A stretch of DNA of 64,000 nucleotides, taken from Saccharospirillum alexandrii. GTDB lineage: Bacteria; Pseudomonadota; Gammaproteobacteria; Pseudomonadales; Natronospirillaceae. Each line of letters opens with the position of its first letter. The first letter of the stretch is position 1. The stretch lies in the NCBI RefSeq assembly GCF_004000275.1, contig NZ_RCIP01000001.1, positions 1,418,749 through 1,482,748 on the forward strand, read 5' to 3'. This document shows positions 25,210-33,944 of the stretch, in pieces. Below the pieces are notes generated by a model that was given only the letters and a program-made list of their open reading frames with translations, had not been told where the DNA came from and made no database searches. Position numbers and translations under genes: made by a program.

Positions 25210-27228
25210 CTAGGCGATCGCGTGTTTTCCCTGACCCCACCGGGCCAGCCCGATCGCTGGCAGCAAGCAGGCCGCGGCTATCAGCAACAGTTGCCACTGA
25301 GTCACGGGAATCAAATCCCCCCCGCCCGGCAAGGCCAGCGCAAGACCGGCAATCAACACCAGCCCACGAACGACAATTTCCTGGGCAAGGCCATACCCCA
25401 ATCGGCCAACGCCAATCATGTACCCTTGCATGGCCGATGCGAAAAAGACAATGCCTACCACGGCCTGGACAAATACAACAGCAATCTCAAGCACCCCGCC
25501 CTGCATGATCAGCGCCGGGTTCAATACAAACAGAAACGGGATAAAGTAGATCACACTGCCCAGTTTCATCGCCTGAAACCCGGTTTCAATCGGGCGAGCG
25601 CCGGCAACCGTGGCCGCTGCGAACGCGCCGAGCGCTACCGGCGGGGTGATAAAGCTAAGCATGCCCCAGTAGAGAATGAACAGGTGCACCGCCATTGGGT
25701 CCAGACCCGCTCCCCTCGTAAGTGCAGGGGCCAGTGCGACGGCCAGGAAAATATAAGCAGCGGTGACCGTCATGCCAATACCGAGCACGAAACTGGTCAG
25801 AGCGCCCATCAAAAGCAATAACAACACACTGCCGCCGGCCAGGAAGATCAGATCATTGGCAATGGTTCCGGACAAGCCTGTAATCGACAAGGCCCCTACC
25901 AACAAGCCGACACCGACCAGAATCGCCGTTAACTCGGCAAATAATTTCGCGCCATCCGTCAAGGCCATATAGGCCTGCTTCCAGCCCCAACGATGTTTCT
26001 TCGAAAACTGATTCAATACCAGCAATAACGCCGTTGCGTAAAACGGGGCGACGGCTTCGCGCTGCATCACCAGTAACATCCAGATCAACAGCGCAAACAC
26101 AAAAATGAAATACCAGCCTTCCTTCAACGTCGTCGACAAGGTCGGCAGGTCTTCCTTAGGCAAGCCTTCAAGCTCATTGCGGGCCGAGTAAGCGTCGATT
26201 TGAATAAAGAGCCCGAGAAAATACAAAACGGACGGGATAATCGCGGCCAGCACGACGGCTGAATAGGGGACGTTCAGAAACATCGCCATAACAAAAGCGG
26301 TTGCCCCCATTACCGGCGGCATCAGCACGCCACCGGTAGACGCACAGGCCTCGACACCGGCCGCAAACGATCGCTTCATGCCGATGCGCCGCATGGCGGG
26401 AATGGACAGAGTGCCGGTGGTCAGAACATTGCTGATGACACTGCCGCTCATCGAGCCCATCAACCCGCTTGAAAAAATAGACACCTTGGCCGGACCGCCT
26501 CGAACATGGCCCAATACCGAGAACGCCAGGTTGATAAAAAACTCACCGCCACCGGTTTTCTGCAACACAACGCCAAACACCAGAAAACCAACCACCAGGC
26601 TGGCGAACGCTTGCAGTGGAATGCCCATGACACTTTCGGTGCTCATGGTGTGGTACATGGCGGTTTCCGACAGCGAACTTGAAAACGCCTGAATGGGGCC
26701 AGGCATAACGTCAGCGACCAACGGATACAGGGAAAACACAGCCGCGATAATGGCAATTGGCCAGCCACCGGCACGACGTGCCGCTTCAATAATCAACACC
26801 CAGAACAAATAGCTGAAGTAGATGGCCAGGTCCGGTGCGGCAAACGCCCAGCCACGTTCAAGGATCGGTTCGGCGTGCACGACAAAATACGCGCCGGTGA
26901 TCAACGTCAACAGGCTCAACGCATAGTCATACCAGGGCACGGGCTTTGACGCCAGCGAAGGTGCCGCAGGCCACAACAGAAAGACCAGTGGCAACAACAA
27001 AGTAACCACCGAATAATAGAACTGCGTTTCCAGACTGGAGACGAAGAGAAACCAGCCAAAATTAAATAAGTAATCCAGGGTCATCAACAATAACAGGCTG
27101 GTTATTGTTGCTGGCAACCATGCCAAAGGTTTGGGTAATGCACGAATACTGATGGTCTTTTCTGAATCTGGCGCGTCCTGCTCCGTCTCGTCGGGATGCG
27201 CAGGGTTACGCTGAGCCTCAATCGTCAT
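25210..27228 (-). CDS. TRAP transporter permease, fused small and large subunits (TAXI type)
   Basis: A 672-residue membrane protein with about 16-18 hydrophobic segments, fitting a fused DctQ-DctM permease of TAXI systems. Conserved DctM-like segments include MSGSVISNVLTTGTLSIPAMRRIG near residue 255, ASTGGVLMPPVMGATAFVMA near 290 and LSFITPPVALGAFAAATVAGA near 530. It works with a soluble TAXI binding protein and an ion gradient to import organic acids. It sits downstream of that binding-protein gene with a strong terminator-like hairpin between them. Confidence 0.93.
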   Translation of the reverse strand: MTIEAQRNPAHPDETEQDAPDSEKTISIRALPKPLAWLPATITSLLLLMTLDYLFNFGWFLFVSSLETQFYYSVVTLLLPLVFLLWPAAPSLASKPVPWYDYALSLLTLITGAYFVVHAEPILERGWAFAAPDLAIYFSYLFWVLIIEAARRAGGWPIAIIAAVFSLYPLVADVMPGPIQAFSSSLSETAMYHTMSTESVMGIPLQAFASLVVGFLVFGVVLQKTGGGEFFINLAFSVLGHVRGGPAKVSIFSSGLMGSMSGSVISNVLTTGTLSIPAMRRIGMKRSFAAGVEACASTGGVLMPPVMGATAFVMAMFLNVPYSAVVLAAIIPSVLYFLGLFIQIDAYSARNELEGLPKEDLPTLSTTLKEGWYFIFVFALLIWMLLVMQREAVAPFYATALLLVLNQFSKKHRWGWKQAYMALTDGAKLFAELTAILVGVGLLVGALSITGLSGTIANDLIFLAGGSVLLLLLMGALTSFVLGIGMTVTAAYIFLAVALAPALTRGAGLDPMAVHLFILYWGMLSFITPPVALGAFAAATVAGARPIETGFQAMKLGSVIYFIPFLFVLNPALIMQGGVLEIAVVFVQAVVGIVFFASAMQGYMIGVGRLGYGLAQEIVVRGLVLIAGLALALPGGGDLIPVTQWQLLLIAAACLLPAIGLARWGQGKHAIA

Positions 27229-27241
27229 AACAGCTACTCAT

Positions 27242-27283
27242 TAAAAAAACAGATCAGCCAACCAGCCGAAGGCTGGTTGGCTG
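27242..27283 (-). terminator. Intrinsic terminator between TAXI binding protein and permease
   Basis: A 13-bp perfect stem (CAGCCAACCAGCC at 27255-27267, GGCTGGTTGGCTG at 27271-27283) with a 3-base loop is followed on the transcribed strand by a run of seven T (27243-27249). It lies directly after the binding-protein stop and before the permease start, so it should act as a partial terminator giving excess binding protein. Confidence 0.8.
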
Positions 27284-27292
27284 GACAGGCGA

Positions 27293-28450
27293 TTATTCGA
27301 AGACCAGATCCATACCCGCCGCGTTCAATGCGTCTGCCCGCGCCTGCATCCAGGCCTCGGCAAAGGCGTCATTATCGCTTGGGGCATCGTCAATAAACGC
27401 ATTCCAGGCATCCAGAATCAGATTCTGGCGGTTGACCAGATAGTCCTGATGGGCCTGAAGCTCATCGTTCCAGACACCGATTTCCTGATAATAGCGAACC
27501 ACCCCTTCATGGAACGGAATCACCCATTGCAGATTCTGATTGTCCAGTGCATAGCCATTGGCACCTGGCGCGGAATCCTTGTAGGCGTCAAACTTTTCCT
27601 GCATGGCCTTGATCAGGCTGTAAGCCACATCGTCATCCAGCGTCTCATTGCCAATGACGATCGGGTAAGGGTAACTGGCACTCGGAACCGGATTGTCAGC
27701 ACTGATGCCGCCCGCACCCGCTGTTACCTGATGCGGCTGAAAGTAAGGCGCAACGGCTCTCATGCGCTCCCAGCCTTCGGTATCGTTCGGGTCAAGCACT
27801 GGCCAGCTGATGCCTCGGGGGCTGCTGGCCAGTTGCTGGGCTGGCGGTGTCACCGAGGTGGTGAAGGAGGCGTCAACATCCCCCGCTATGATCCCGTCGA
27901 ACGACCGTGCGTAGCCGGGAAAGTCGACCCGCTCCACGTCATCCCAGGTTAGGCCGCCGAACGCCAGGTAGGCCTCTGTGCCTTTGTTCAGGGCATCATC
28001 ACCGCGAATGTAAGCCACCCGCTTGCCTCGCAGGTCAGCCGGCGTCACAACACCCAGATCACCCGCTACGGCTATCGATAAACCGAAAGACGCCTTGGAC
28101 GTTGTGATCAGACGAATCGGCTGAGGGCCCCAGTCCCGATCGGCGAACATCAGCACACCTTCGGCCCCATAGTAACTGGCAATACCGCAGGCGCACAGGT
28201 CGACGCGGCCGGTTTTCAGAGGGGTCATGCGCGATACATCGTTATCACCCGGCAATATACGAACCGAGGTGCCGTATTGGGATTGCAGCATGTTGCCGAT
28301 GGCGACCACCTGAGCGTAACCACTGGAATTCGTGCCGTAGGCCGTCCAGGCCATGGTAGAGGGTAATTCAACCTCGGATGCCAGGCTGGCGGACGCACCA
28401 AACATCAGTGGCAAGCCGGCAACAGCAAGGCGTAGCGCAAAACGTCTCAT
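27293..28450 (-). CDS. TAXI family TRAP transporter solute-binding protein
   Basis: A 385-residue periplasmic protein with a signal peptide (MRRFALRLAVAGLPLMFGAS, cleavage likely after SLAS). TAXI-type features are visible: GTNSSGYAQVVAIGNMLQ near residue 38, a middle LRGKRVAYIRGDDALN segment near 140, and AGDVDASFTTSVTPPAQQL near 190. It captures an anionic ligand for the permease encoded next. The ligand is unknown, but the surrounding CoA-ligase pathway predicts a carboxylic acid. Confidence 0.92.
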   Translation of the reverse strand: MRRFALRLAVAGLPLMFGASASLASEVELPSTMAWTAYGTNSSGYAQVVAIGNMLQSQYGTSVRILPGDNDVSRMTPLKTGRVDLCACGIASYYGAEGVLMFADRDWGPQPIRLITTSKASFGLSIAVAGDLGVVTPADLRGKRVAYIRGDDALNKGTEAYLAFGGLTWDDVERVDFPGYARSFDGIIAGDVDASFTTSVTPPAQQLASSPRGISWPVLDPNDTEGWERMRAVAPYFQPHQVTAGAGGISADNPVPSASYPYPIVIGNETLDDDVAYSLIKAMQEKFDAYKDSAPGANGYALDNQNLQWVIPFHEGVVRYYQEIGVWNDELQAHQDYLVNRQNLILDAWNAFIDDAPSDNDAFAEAWMQARADALNAAGMDLVFE

Positions 28451-28686
28451 AGTTCACTCCTGAGTGCTTCTTGTTTTTGTTTTGCTGTGCGGAATTAACT
28501 TTCGCATGCAGAGGCTATCCTAGCCCTCGCTGATTCCCCCTGTCAATGGCTGGTATCGTTCAGACACCCGAGCTGTTCCGCTCTGCAGTTTGGTATTTTG
28601 TTTCTATTGACTATTGATGCCGGGCTGACCACCCTAAACAGCAGATTCCGACGGCACCGTTCAGCGCACAACGATAGAGGGTTAGG

Positions 28687-30075
28687 ATGAGCCAGACTGT
28701 ATACTTGAGCCGCCAGGGCGACACGGCCCTGATCGAGATTGATAACCCACCGGTCAACGCCCTGTCACAGTCCGTCCGTGCCGGCTTACTTGATGCACTG
28801 AAACAGGCCGAGGCAGACCCGTCCATCAAGGTGATTGCCGTGATGGGGCGCGGCAAGGTGTTTATTGCCGGCGCTGACATCAAAGAATTCGGCAAGCCGC
28901 CCCAGCCACCCATCCTTCCCGATGTGATCGCGACGCTGGAGCAAAGCACGAAAGCGGTGATTGCCGTCCTGCATGGAGTGGCCCTTGGCGGGGGCCTCGA
29001 AGTGGCCCTGGGTTGCCACTACCGGGTTGCTCTCAATGACACTCGCCTTGGCTTGCCGGAAGTAAAGCTGGGCCTGTTGCCCGGCGCCGGTGGCACCCAG
29101 CGCCTGCCCAGGCTGACCGGTCTGGCAACGGCGGCCGATTGGATCACCCGAGGCAAGCTGGTGGATGCCCAAACGGCGCTGAGCGCCGGGCTGATCGACG
29201 CCATCAGCGATGCGGATTCCGCGCAGGAAGCCGCACTGGCTGTTGCCAGACAATGGCAAGAAGGCCGTATTGCGCTGCGCAAAACCGGCGCCCTGCCCAA
29301 CCCCCGCGACGACAGCCATATCATCGAGCATGCTCGCCAGCAATTGCTCGACGAATGCCCGGAGCTCTATTCCCCGTTTCGCATTCTGGAAGCCCTTGAA
29401 GCCAGCTGTATTTTACCTCTGGCAGAGGGCCTGACACGCGAGCGCGAGCTGTTTTTTCAATGCATGGACTCACCGCAGCGCGCCGGGTTGATCCATCATT
29501 TTTTTGCCAGCAAAGCCATCAGCAAGGTGCCGGGAGCAGAGGGTCCATCCAGGATCACAAGTGCAGTGGTGTCCGGTGAGCATTCAGTGGTTAAAGCCCT
29601 GGCCGGTCAGCCGCTGGTGGAGCGGTCTGAATCCGAGTCGCCGGGTATGAAGGTCTGGCTGGCATCAGACGATAATAAAATCGCTGACACCCCGGTTACC
29701 GTCACCTTTCTCGATCCGGATTCAGCGCAGTCTGACGTGGTGGGCGACTTTTCATTACTGCTTATTCCCGATAGCCAGTGGGCAGAACTGATTGACCACG
29801 GAGCACAGCCCGGCGTACACCAAGCCCTGCTCAACCTGCTCAAATCATCCGGGTTATCGATCATTCCGACCAAGCAACGCAGTCTCTATCGCGCCTTGAA
29901 GGACAATACAAAAACATCAGAAAGCGACAGAACCGCACTGGAAACAGCCGCCCTGAGTAGCTGGGAAGGCGGGCTGTGCTATCGCGGTTCAGACATAGAC
30001 GTGCTGGCCATTGAAACCCTGGGCTACCCAAAACATATGGGCGGGCCACATTACCAGGCTACTTTGTCGAAGTAG
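28687..30075 (+). CDS. Enoyl-CoA hydratase with decayed 3-hydroxyacyl-CoA dehydrogenase tail (FadJ/FadB-like remnant)
   Basis: A 462-residue protein. Residues 1-190 are a good crotonase domain: IAGADIKEFG near 59, the oxyanion-hole HGVALGGGLEVALGCHYRV near 98, and EVKLGLLPGAGGTQRLPR near 122 with both catalytic Glu positions. The linker with AGLIHHFFASKAISKVPG near 265 is where FadB/FadJ proteins enter the NAD domain. Here there is no GxGxxG, no NTSS and no HFFNP motif, and only about 185 residues remain, ending in GLCYRGSDIDVLAIETLGYPKHMGGPHY, which matches the last 3HCDH motif. The dehydrogenase thus appears internally deleted and degenerate. The separate hydroxyacyl-CoA dehydrogenase at 21512 could replace it. 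Confidence 0.85.
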   Translation: MSQTVYLSRQGDTALIEIDNPPVNALSQSVRAGLLDALKQAEADPSIKVIAVMGRGKVFIAGADIKEFGKPPQPPILPDVIATLEQSTKAVIAVLHGVALGGGLEVALGCHYRVALNDTRLGLPEVKLGLLPGAGGTQRLPRLTGLATAADWITRGKLVDAQTALSAGLIDAISDADSAQEAALAVARQWQEGRIALRKTGALPNPRDDSHIIEHARQQLLDECPELYSPFRILEALEASCILPLAEGLTRERELFFQCMDSPQRAGLIHHFFASKAISKVPGAEGPSRITSAVVSGEHSVVKALAGQPLVERSESESPGMKVWLASDDNKIADTPVTVTFLDPDSAQSDVVGDFSLLLIPDSQWAELIDHGAQPGVHQALLNLLKSSGLSIIPTKQRSLYRALKDNTKTSESDRTALETAALSSWEGGLCYRGSDIDVLAIETLGYPKHMGGPHYQATLSK

Positions 30076-30083
30076 CCTGGTAA
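30051..30083 (+). terminator. Hairpin spanning the stop codon of the hydratase gene
   Basis: TTACCAGGCTACTT (30051-30064) and AAGTAGCCTGGTAA (30070-30083) form a perfect 14-bp stem with a 5-base loop. The stop codon at 30073-30075 is inside the stem. No T-run follows, so a 3'-end stabiliser or factor-dependent terminator is more likely than a simple intrinsic terminator. Confidence 0.5.
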
Positions 30084-30127
30084 CACAAGTTTCGGAGTTC
30101 GGATAAATAGGGTGGCTGCAGCCCCGC

Positions 30128-31432
30128 TTAAGCGCCAAACGCTTCGCGGGTCAGGTTACGATGGCCGGTTGCGGTCACCAGCACATTATCTTCAATCCGA
30201 ATGCCACCATAGGGTTTTAACTGTTCGATCAGCTCCAGATCCAGCCCGTGCTGCGGCTCTGCTGCGATCAGTTTGTTCAGCAACATCGGAATAAAATACA
30301 AGCCGGGCTCAATGGTAATCACCATGCCCTCTTCCAGTGTGCGGGTCAGACGAAGGAAGGGGTTTTCCGGGTCGTTACGTACTTCGCCTTCGGGGGTTTG
30401 CTGATGCCCGGCTACGTCGTGAACGTGCAGGCCCAGTAAGTGACCCAACCCATGCGGATAAAACGCCTGAGGGACTTTTTTGCTCAGTTGTTCCTCGACC
30501 GAGAGATTGCATATCTTGTGATCCAGCAGCAGCTGCGCAACACCCGCCTGGGTTTTACGATGCAGGTCGGTCATTTTCACGCCGGGTTTGATGGCCGCGT
30601 TGATGTCTTGTTGCAGTGCATCAACACCTGCCAGCAAAGCGGCGAAATGTCCGGTATCGGTGGTGTGCGTACGGGTAATATCGCTGGCGTAGCCATTCAC
30701 CTTGGCACCGGCATCGATCAGCAGTGTTCGGTGTTGCGCCGGCACGTCAAATGAGCGCCGCTCGTAATGCAGCGTCGCCGCCGATGCGTTCAACGCAATG
30801 ATGCCGCTGTAGGGTTCGGTACTTTCCAGCTGACCACTGGCGGCCAGATAATCGCGATACACACCGGCTTCAGACTGGCCGGCAAAAAAGGCGTCACGCG
30901 CTGCCCGGTGTCCGCGTACCGCACGCCGGTTTGCCTCAGCCAGGCATTCAACTTCAAACTCGGTTTTAAAGGCGCGGTCATACGCCAGCGCGGATCTCAG
31001 CGTCGCCGGGTCTAGCTCAACCGCATTAGCATACTGACTCAGTGCCGGATGCTCCGGACCAACCCAGGCGGTGCGACCGGTCAGTGAGGGCAGCCAGTCA
31101 TCCAGGCTTTCAGCCGGTTGAAGACGCCACATGCCCGTCCAGTCGCCACTCGGTTCAGTGGGCGAAATATGCCAGAAATCCTGACGGGCTGGCCACAGCA
31201 GGCGCGGCTTGTCGCCGGGCTTAAAGACGATGAAGGTGTCGGGCAAGACGTCGTAGGGTAACCACTGCTGAGCATAGGCTCGCGGCGTATAGGGGTAGGC
31301 GCGGTCGTCTTCAGCCACCATGACCAGGCTCCCCGCGCTGATCACAACCTGGTCGTACCCGGTTGCTGCAAGGGCACGCTCATAGCGTTCCATCAGGGTG
31401 GCCAGGTGTCGGCTGTAGTGTTGTGTATTCAT
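30128..31432 (-). CDS. pepQ: Xaa-Pro dipeptidase (prolidase PepQ)
   Basis: A 434-residue M24B peptidase close in length to E. coli PepQ. All five metal ligands are in place: Asp in LIDAGAK, Asp in GYASDITRT, His in PHGLGHLLGL, Glu in ITIEPGLYF and Glu in GIRIEDNVLV. It hydrolyses dipeptides ending in proline in the cytoplasm. The ATG at 31432 follows GGGAGACACC. It lies 52 bp downstream of the peptide-importer ATPase genes on the same strand, so it likely digests imported X-Pro peptides. Confidence 0.93.
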   Translation of the reverse strand: MNTQHYSRHLATLMERYERALAATGYDQVVISAGSLVMVAEDDRAYPYTPRAYAQQWLPYDVLPDTFIVFKPGDKPRLLWPARQDFWHISPTEPSGDWTGMWRLQPAESLDDWLPSLTGRTAWVGPEHPALSQYANAVELDPATLRSALAYDRAFKTEFEVECLAEANRRAVRGHRAARDAFFAGQSEAGVYRDYLAASGQLESTEPYSGIIALNASAATLHYERRSFDVPAQHRTLLIDAGAKVNGYASDITRTHTTDTGHFAALLAGVDALQQDINAAIKPGVKMTDLHRKTQAGVAQLLLDHKICNLSVEEQLSKKVPQAFYPHGLGHLLGLHVHDVAGHQQTPEGEVRNDPENPFLRLTRTLEEGMVITIEPGLYFIPMLLNKLIAAEPQHGLDLELIEQLKPYGGIRIEDNVLVTATGHRNLTREAFGA

Positions 31433-31484
31433 GGTGTCTCCCGGGGCCCGTCATTCAGCCCTGTCAGTAAAGGGGGTATCGCGA

Positions 31485-32207
31485 TTAAAAACTTTTCGAC
31501 AGCAATTCGTTTCCGTAGTCGCTGCTGAACTGCTGTTGTTTCAGTTGGTCAACGGTGGCGAGTTCAACCAGCTCGCCCTGCCGCAGAATGCCCAGGTTGT
31601 CACACAGAAATGACACAACCGGTAAATCATGGGTCACCAGAAAATAGGTGAGCCCGCGCTCTTCCCGCAGGGTTTTCAACAGGTTCAGCACTTCAGCCTG
31701 TACTGATACATCCAGTGCCGAGGTCGGTTCATCAAGCAGCATCACCGGCGGGTCGAGCATCAGGGCGCGGGCGATCGCCACGCGCTGGCGTTGCCCGCCC
31801 GATAATTGATGCGGCAGGCGAAAGCGAAACTTGCGGGCCAGCCCTACTGCATCCAGCGTCTCCAAAACCCTCTGGTTCTGGTCGCCAATGCCATGGATGC
31901 TGAGCGGTTCACTGAGAATCGTATCGACCGTTTTGCGCGGGTGCAGTGAGCCAAAGGGGTCCTGAAACACCATCTGACATAAGCGGATCAAAGCCGGGTC
32001 ACGCCCGTGCTGCAAGTCGTGTTCACCCAACCGAATACGGCCGGTCCAGTTGGTGATCTGTCCGGCAATGGCCTTGAGAATGGTGGACTTGCCAGACCCA
32101 CTCTCGCCCACCAGCGCAAAGCTGCCGCCTTCCGGTACGTGCAGGGTTACGTCTTTGACCACCGAGGTTTCGCCATAGGCAATCGACAGGTGCTTGAGAT
32201 CAATCAT
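31485..32207 (-). CDS. Peptide/nickel-type ABC transporter ATPase (OppF/DppF class)
   Basis: A 240-residue ATPase with Walker A GESGSGKST near residue 36, Q-loop FQDPFGSLHP, signature LSGGQRQRV near 137 and Walker B VMLLDEPTSALD. It is shorter than Opp/DppF proteins (about 320-330) because the C-terminal oligopeptide extension is missing, giving a NikE-like length. The ATG at 32207 follows GGAGGCG. A longer frame to 32327 lies inside the upstream gene. It is one base away from the stop of the sister ATPase. Confidence 0.88.
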   Translation of the reverse strand: MIDLKHLSIAYGETSVVKDVTLHVPEGGSFALVGESGSGKSTILKAIAGQITNWTGRIRLGEHDLQHGRDPALIRLCQMVFQDPFGSLHPRKTVDTILSEPLSIHGIGDQNQRVLETLDAVGLARKFRFRLPHQLSGGQRQRVAIARALMLDPPVMLLDEPTSALDVSVQAEVLNLLKTLREERGLTYFLVTHDLPVVSFLCDNLGILRQGELVELATVDQLKQQQFSSDYGNELLSKSF

Positions 32208-32208
32208 G

Positions 32209-33039
32209 TCAAACGCCTCCCAGTTGGGTGCGGTCGAGTACCGGCAGACGGTCACGGTGTTCATCGAGCGTTGGCATTGAAGCCAGCAGACCCTGGGTAT
32301 AGGGATGCCGGGCATTGGCCAGCTCACTGGCTTGACAGCTTTCCACTATTTCACCGTTGAACATCACCAGAATGCGGTCGCAATAACGGGCGACCATATT
32401 CAGATCGTGACTGATAATGATCAACCCCATGCCGGTGCGGGTGACCAGGTCATCCATAATGTCCAGCACCTGAGCCTGTACCGACACATCCAGTGCAGAG
32501 GTGGGTTCGTCGGCAATCATCAGGTCGGGTTCAAGAATCACCATCATGGCAATCATGATGCGCTGACCCATGCCACCCGACACTTCATGCGGGTAAAGTT
32601 TATACACCCGCTCCGGATCGGTAATTCGCACGGCTTCGAGGGATTCCAACACGCGCTTGCGTCGCTCGCGTGCGTTTAACTTGCTGTGAAAGCTCAGCAC
32701 CTCGGCGATCTGATCGCCGATGCGCATCACCGGATTCAATGAAAACTTGGGGTCCTGCATCACCATGGACATGCGAGCACCGCGCAGGGCCCGCATTCGC
32801 TTCTTAGACAGGGTCGTCAGATCGAGGCCATCGAACTCCATCCGGTCAGCAGTCACTTTACCCGGCTTGTCGATCAGACGAAGAATCGAACGACCGGTCA
32901 TGGATTTACCGGAGCCACTCTCGCCAACAATACCCAGACGCTCTCGCCCCAGTTCAAAACTGATGCCCTTTACAACCTCAACGGCACCCTGTTCGCCGGG
33001 AAAGCTGACGCGCAGGTTTTCTATGGTCAATAAACTCAT
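32209..33039 (-). CDS. Peptide/nickel-type ABC transporter ATPase (OppD/DppD class)
   Basis: A 276-residue ATPase with Walker A GESGSGKSMT near residue 39, Q-loop MQDPKFSLNPV, signature VSGGMGQRIM and Walker B LMIADEPTSALD. The ending HPYTQGLLASMP is the usual beginning of the OppD C-terminal region, here cut short. Its start codon overlaps the stop of the permease gene (33039), so translation is coupled. It forms the ATPase pair with the next gene. Confidence 0.9.
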   Translation of the reverse strand: MSLLTIENLRVSFPGEQGAVEVVKGISFELGRERLGIVGESGSGKSMTGRSILRLIDKPGKVTADRMEFDGLDLTTLSKKRMRALRGARMSMVMQDPKFSLNPVMRIGDQIAEVLSFHSKLNARERRKRVLESLEAVRITDPERVYKLYPHEVSGGMGQRIMIAMMVILEPDLMIADEPTSALDVSVQAQVLDIMDDLVTRTGMGLIIISHDLNMVARYCDRILVMFNGEIVESCQASELANARHPYTQGLLASMPTLDEHRDRLPVLDRTQLGGV

Positions 33040-33944
33040 TATCGGGTCCTGTTGCGGGGGTCGAGTACGTCACGCAGACCGTCGCCAAAGAGACAAAAGC
33101 CAAGACTGACAATCACGATGGCAAAACCGGGCATGGTGGCCACCCACCACTGGTCAAGAATGAAGGCCCGGCCACTGGAAATCATAGCGCCCCATTCGGG
33201 CAACGGCGGCTGCGCACCCAGGCCAAGAAAGCCCAATCCGGCGGCGGTCAGAATAATGCCGGCCATATCGAGCGTTACCCGCACAATGGTGGACGACAAA
33301 CACAGCGGCATGATGTGTTTGAAAATCACCCGGGTATGGCTGGCGCCCTGCATTTGAATCGCAGAGATAAACTCTGCATTGCGAAACGTCAGGGTCTCGG
33401 CCCTGGCTATTCGGGCATAGACCGGCCAGGTGGTGATGGCAATGGCGATCACGGCGTTTTCAATGCCGGGCCCCAGAGCAGCAACAAACGCCAGCGCCAG
33501 AATCAGCTTCGGCATCGACAGGAACACATCGGTCAGCCCCATCAAAACGCGGTCAACCCAACCACCAAAATAGCCGGCCACCGTGCCTACCAGCAAACCC
33601 ACCGGCGCCGAAATTACGGCGACCAACAGCACGATCATCAGGGTGATACGCGCGCCATGGATAATCCGGGAAAAAATGTCCCGGCCCAGCTCATCGGTGC
33701 CCATCCAGTGATCGGCCGAGGGCGCCAGAAGACGCGCCCCCAGGTTACTTTCTATCGGAGAATAAGGCGCCAGTACCGGCGCAAAGGCAGCAACGATGAG
33801 CAGACCAATGATGATCACCAGCCCGACCACCGCCAGCGGATTACGCAGCAGCGCTCGTACCATCCGATAGGTTTGTCCGGCCCCGGCCTGAAAGCGGGTT
33901 TCCGGATTTTCATCCACTAACCATGCGTGTGACAGCTGCATCAT
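33039..33944 (-). CDS. Peptide ABC transporter permease (DppC class)
   Basis: A 301-residue membrane protein. The N-terminal cytoplasmic segment is followed by the first helix (VVGLVIIIGLLIVAAFAPVL). The GTDELGRDIFSRIIHGARITL segment near residue 77 is characteristic of DppC/OppC. The inner-membrane component motif is near 195 (EFISAIQMQGASHTRVIFKHIMP). Its start overlaps the DppB-class permease stop by 4 bp. It forms a heterodimeric channel with that protein. Confidence 0.92.
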   Translation of the reverse strand: MMQLSHAWLVDENPETRFQAGAGQTYRMVRALLRNPLAVVGLVIIIGLLIVAAFAPVLAPYSPIESNLGARLLAPSADHWMGTDELGRDIFSRIIHGARITLMIVLLVAVISAPVGLLVGTVAGYFGGWVDRVLMGLTDVFLSMPKLILALAFVAALGPGIENAVIAIAITTWPVYARIARAETLTFRNAEFISAIQMQGASHTRVIFKHIMPLCLSSTIVRVTLDMAGIILTAAGLGFLGLGAQPPLPEWGAMISSGRAFILDQWWVATMPGFAIVIVSLGFCLFGDGLRDVLDPRNRTR

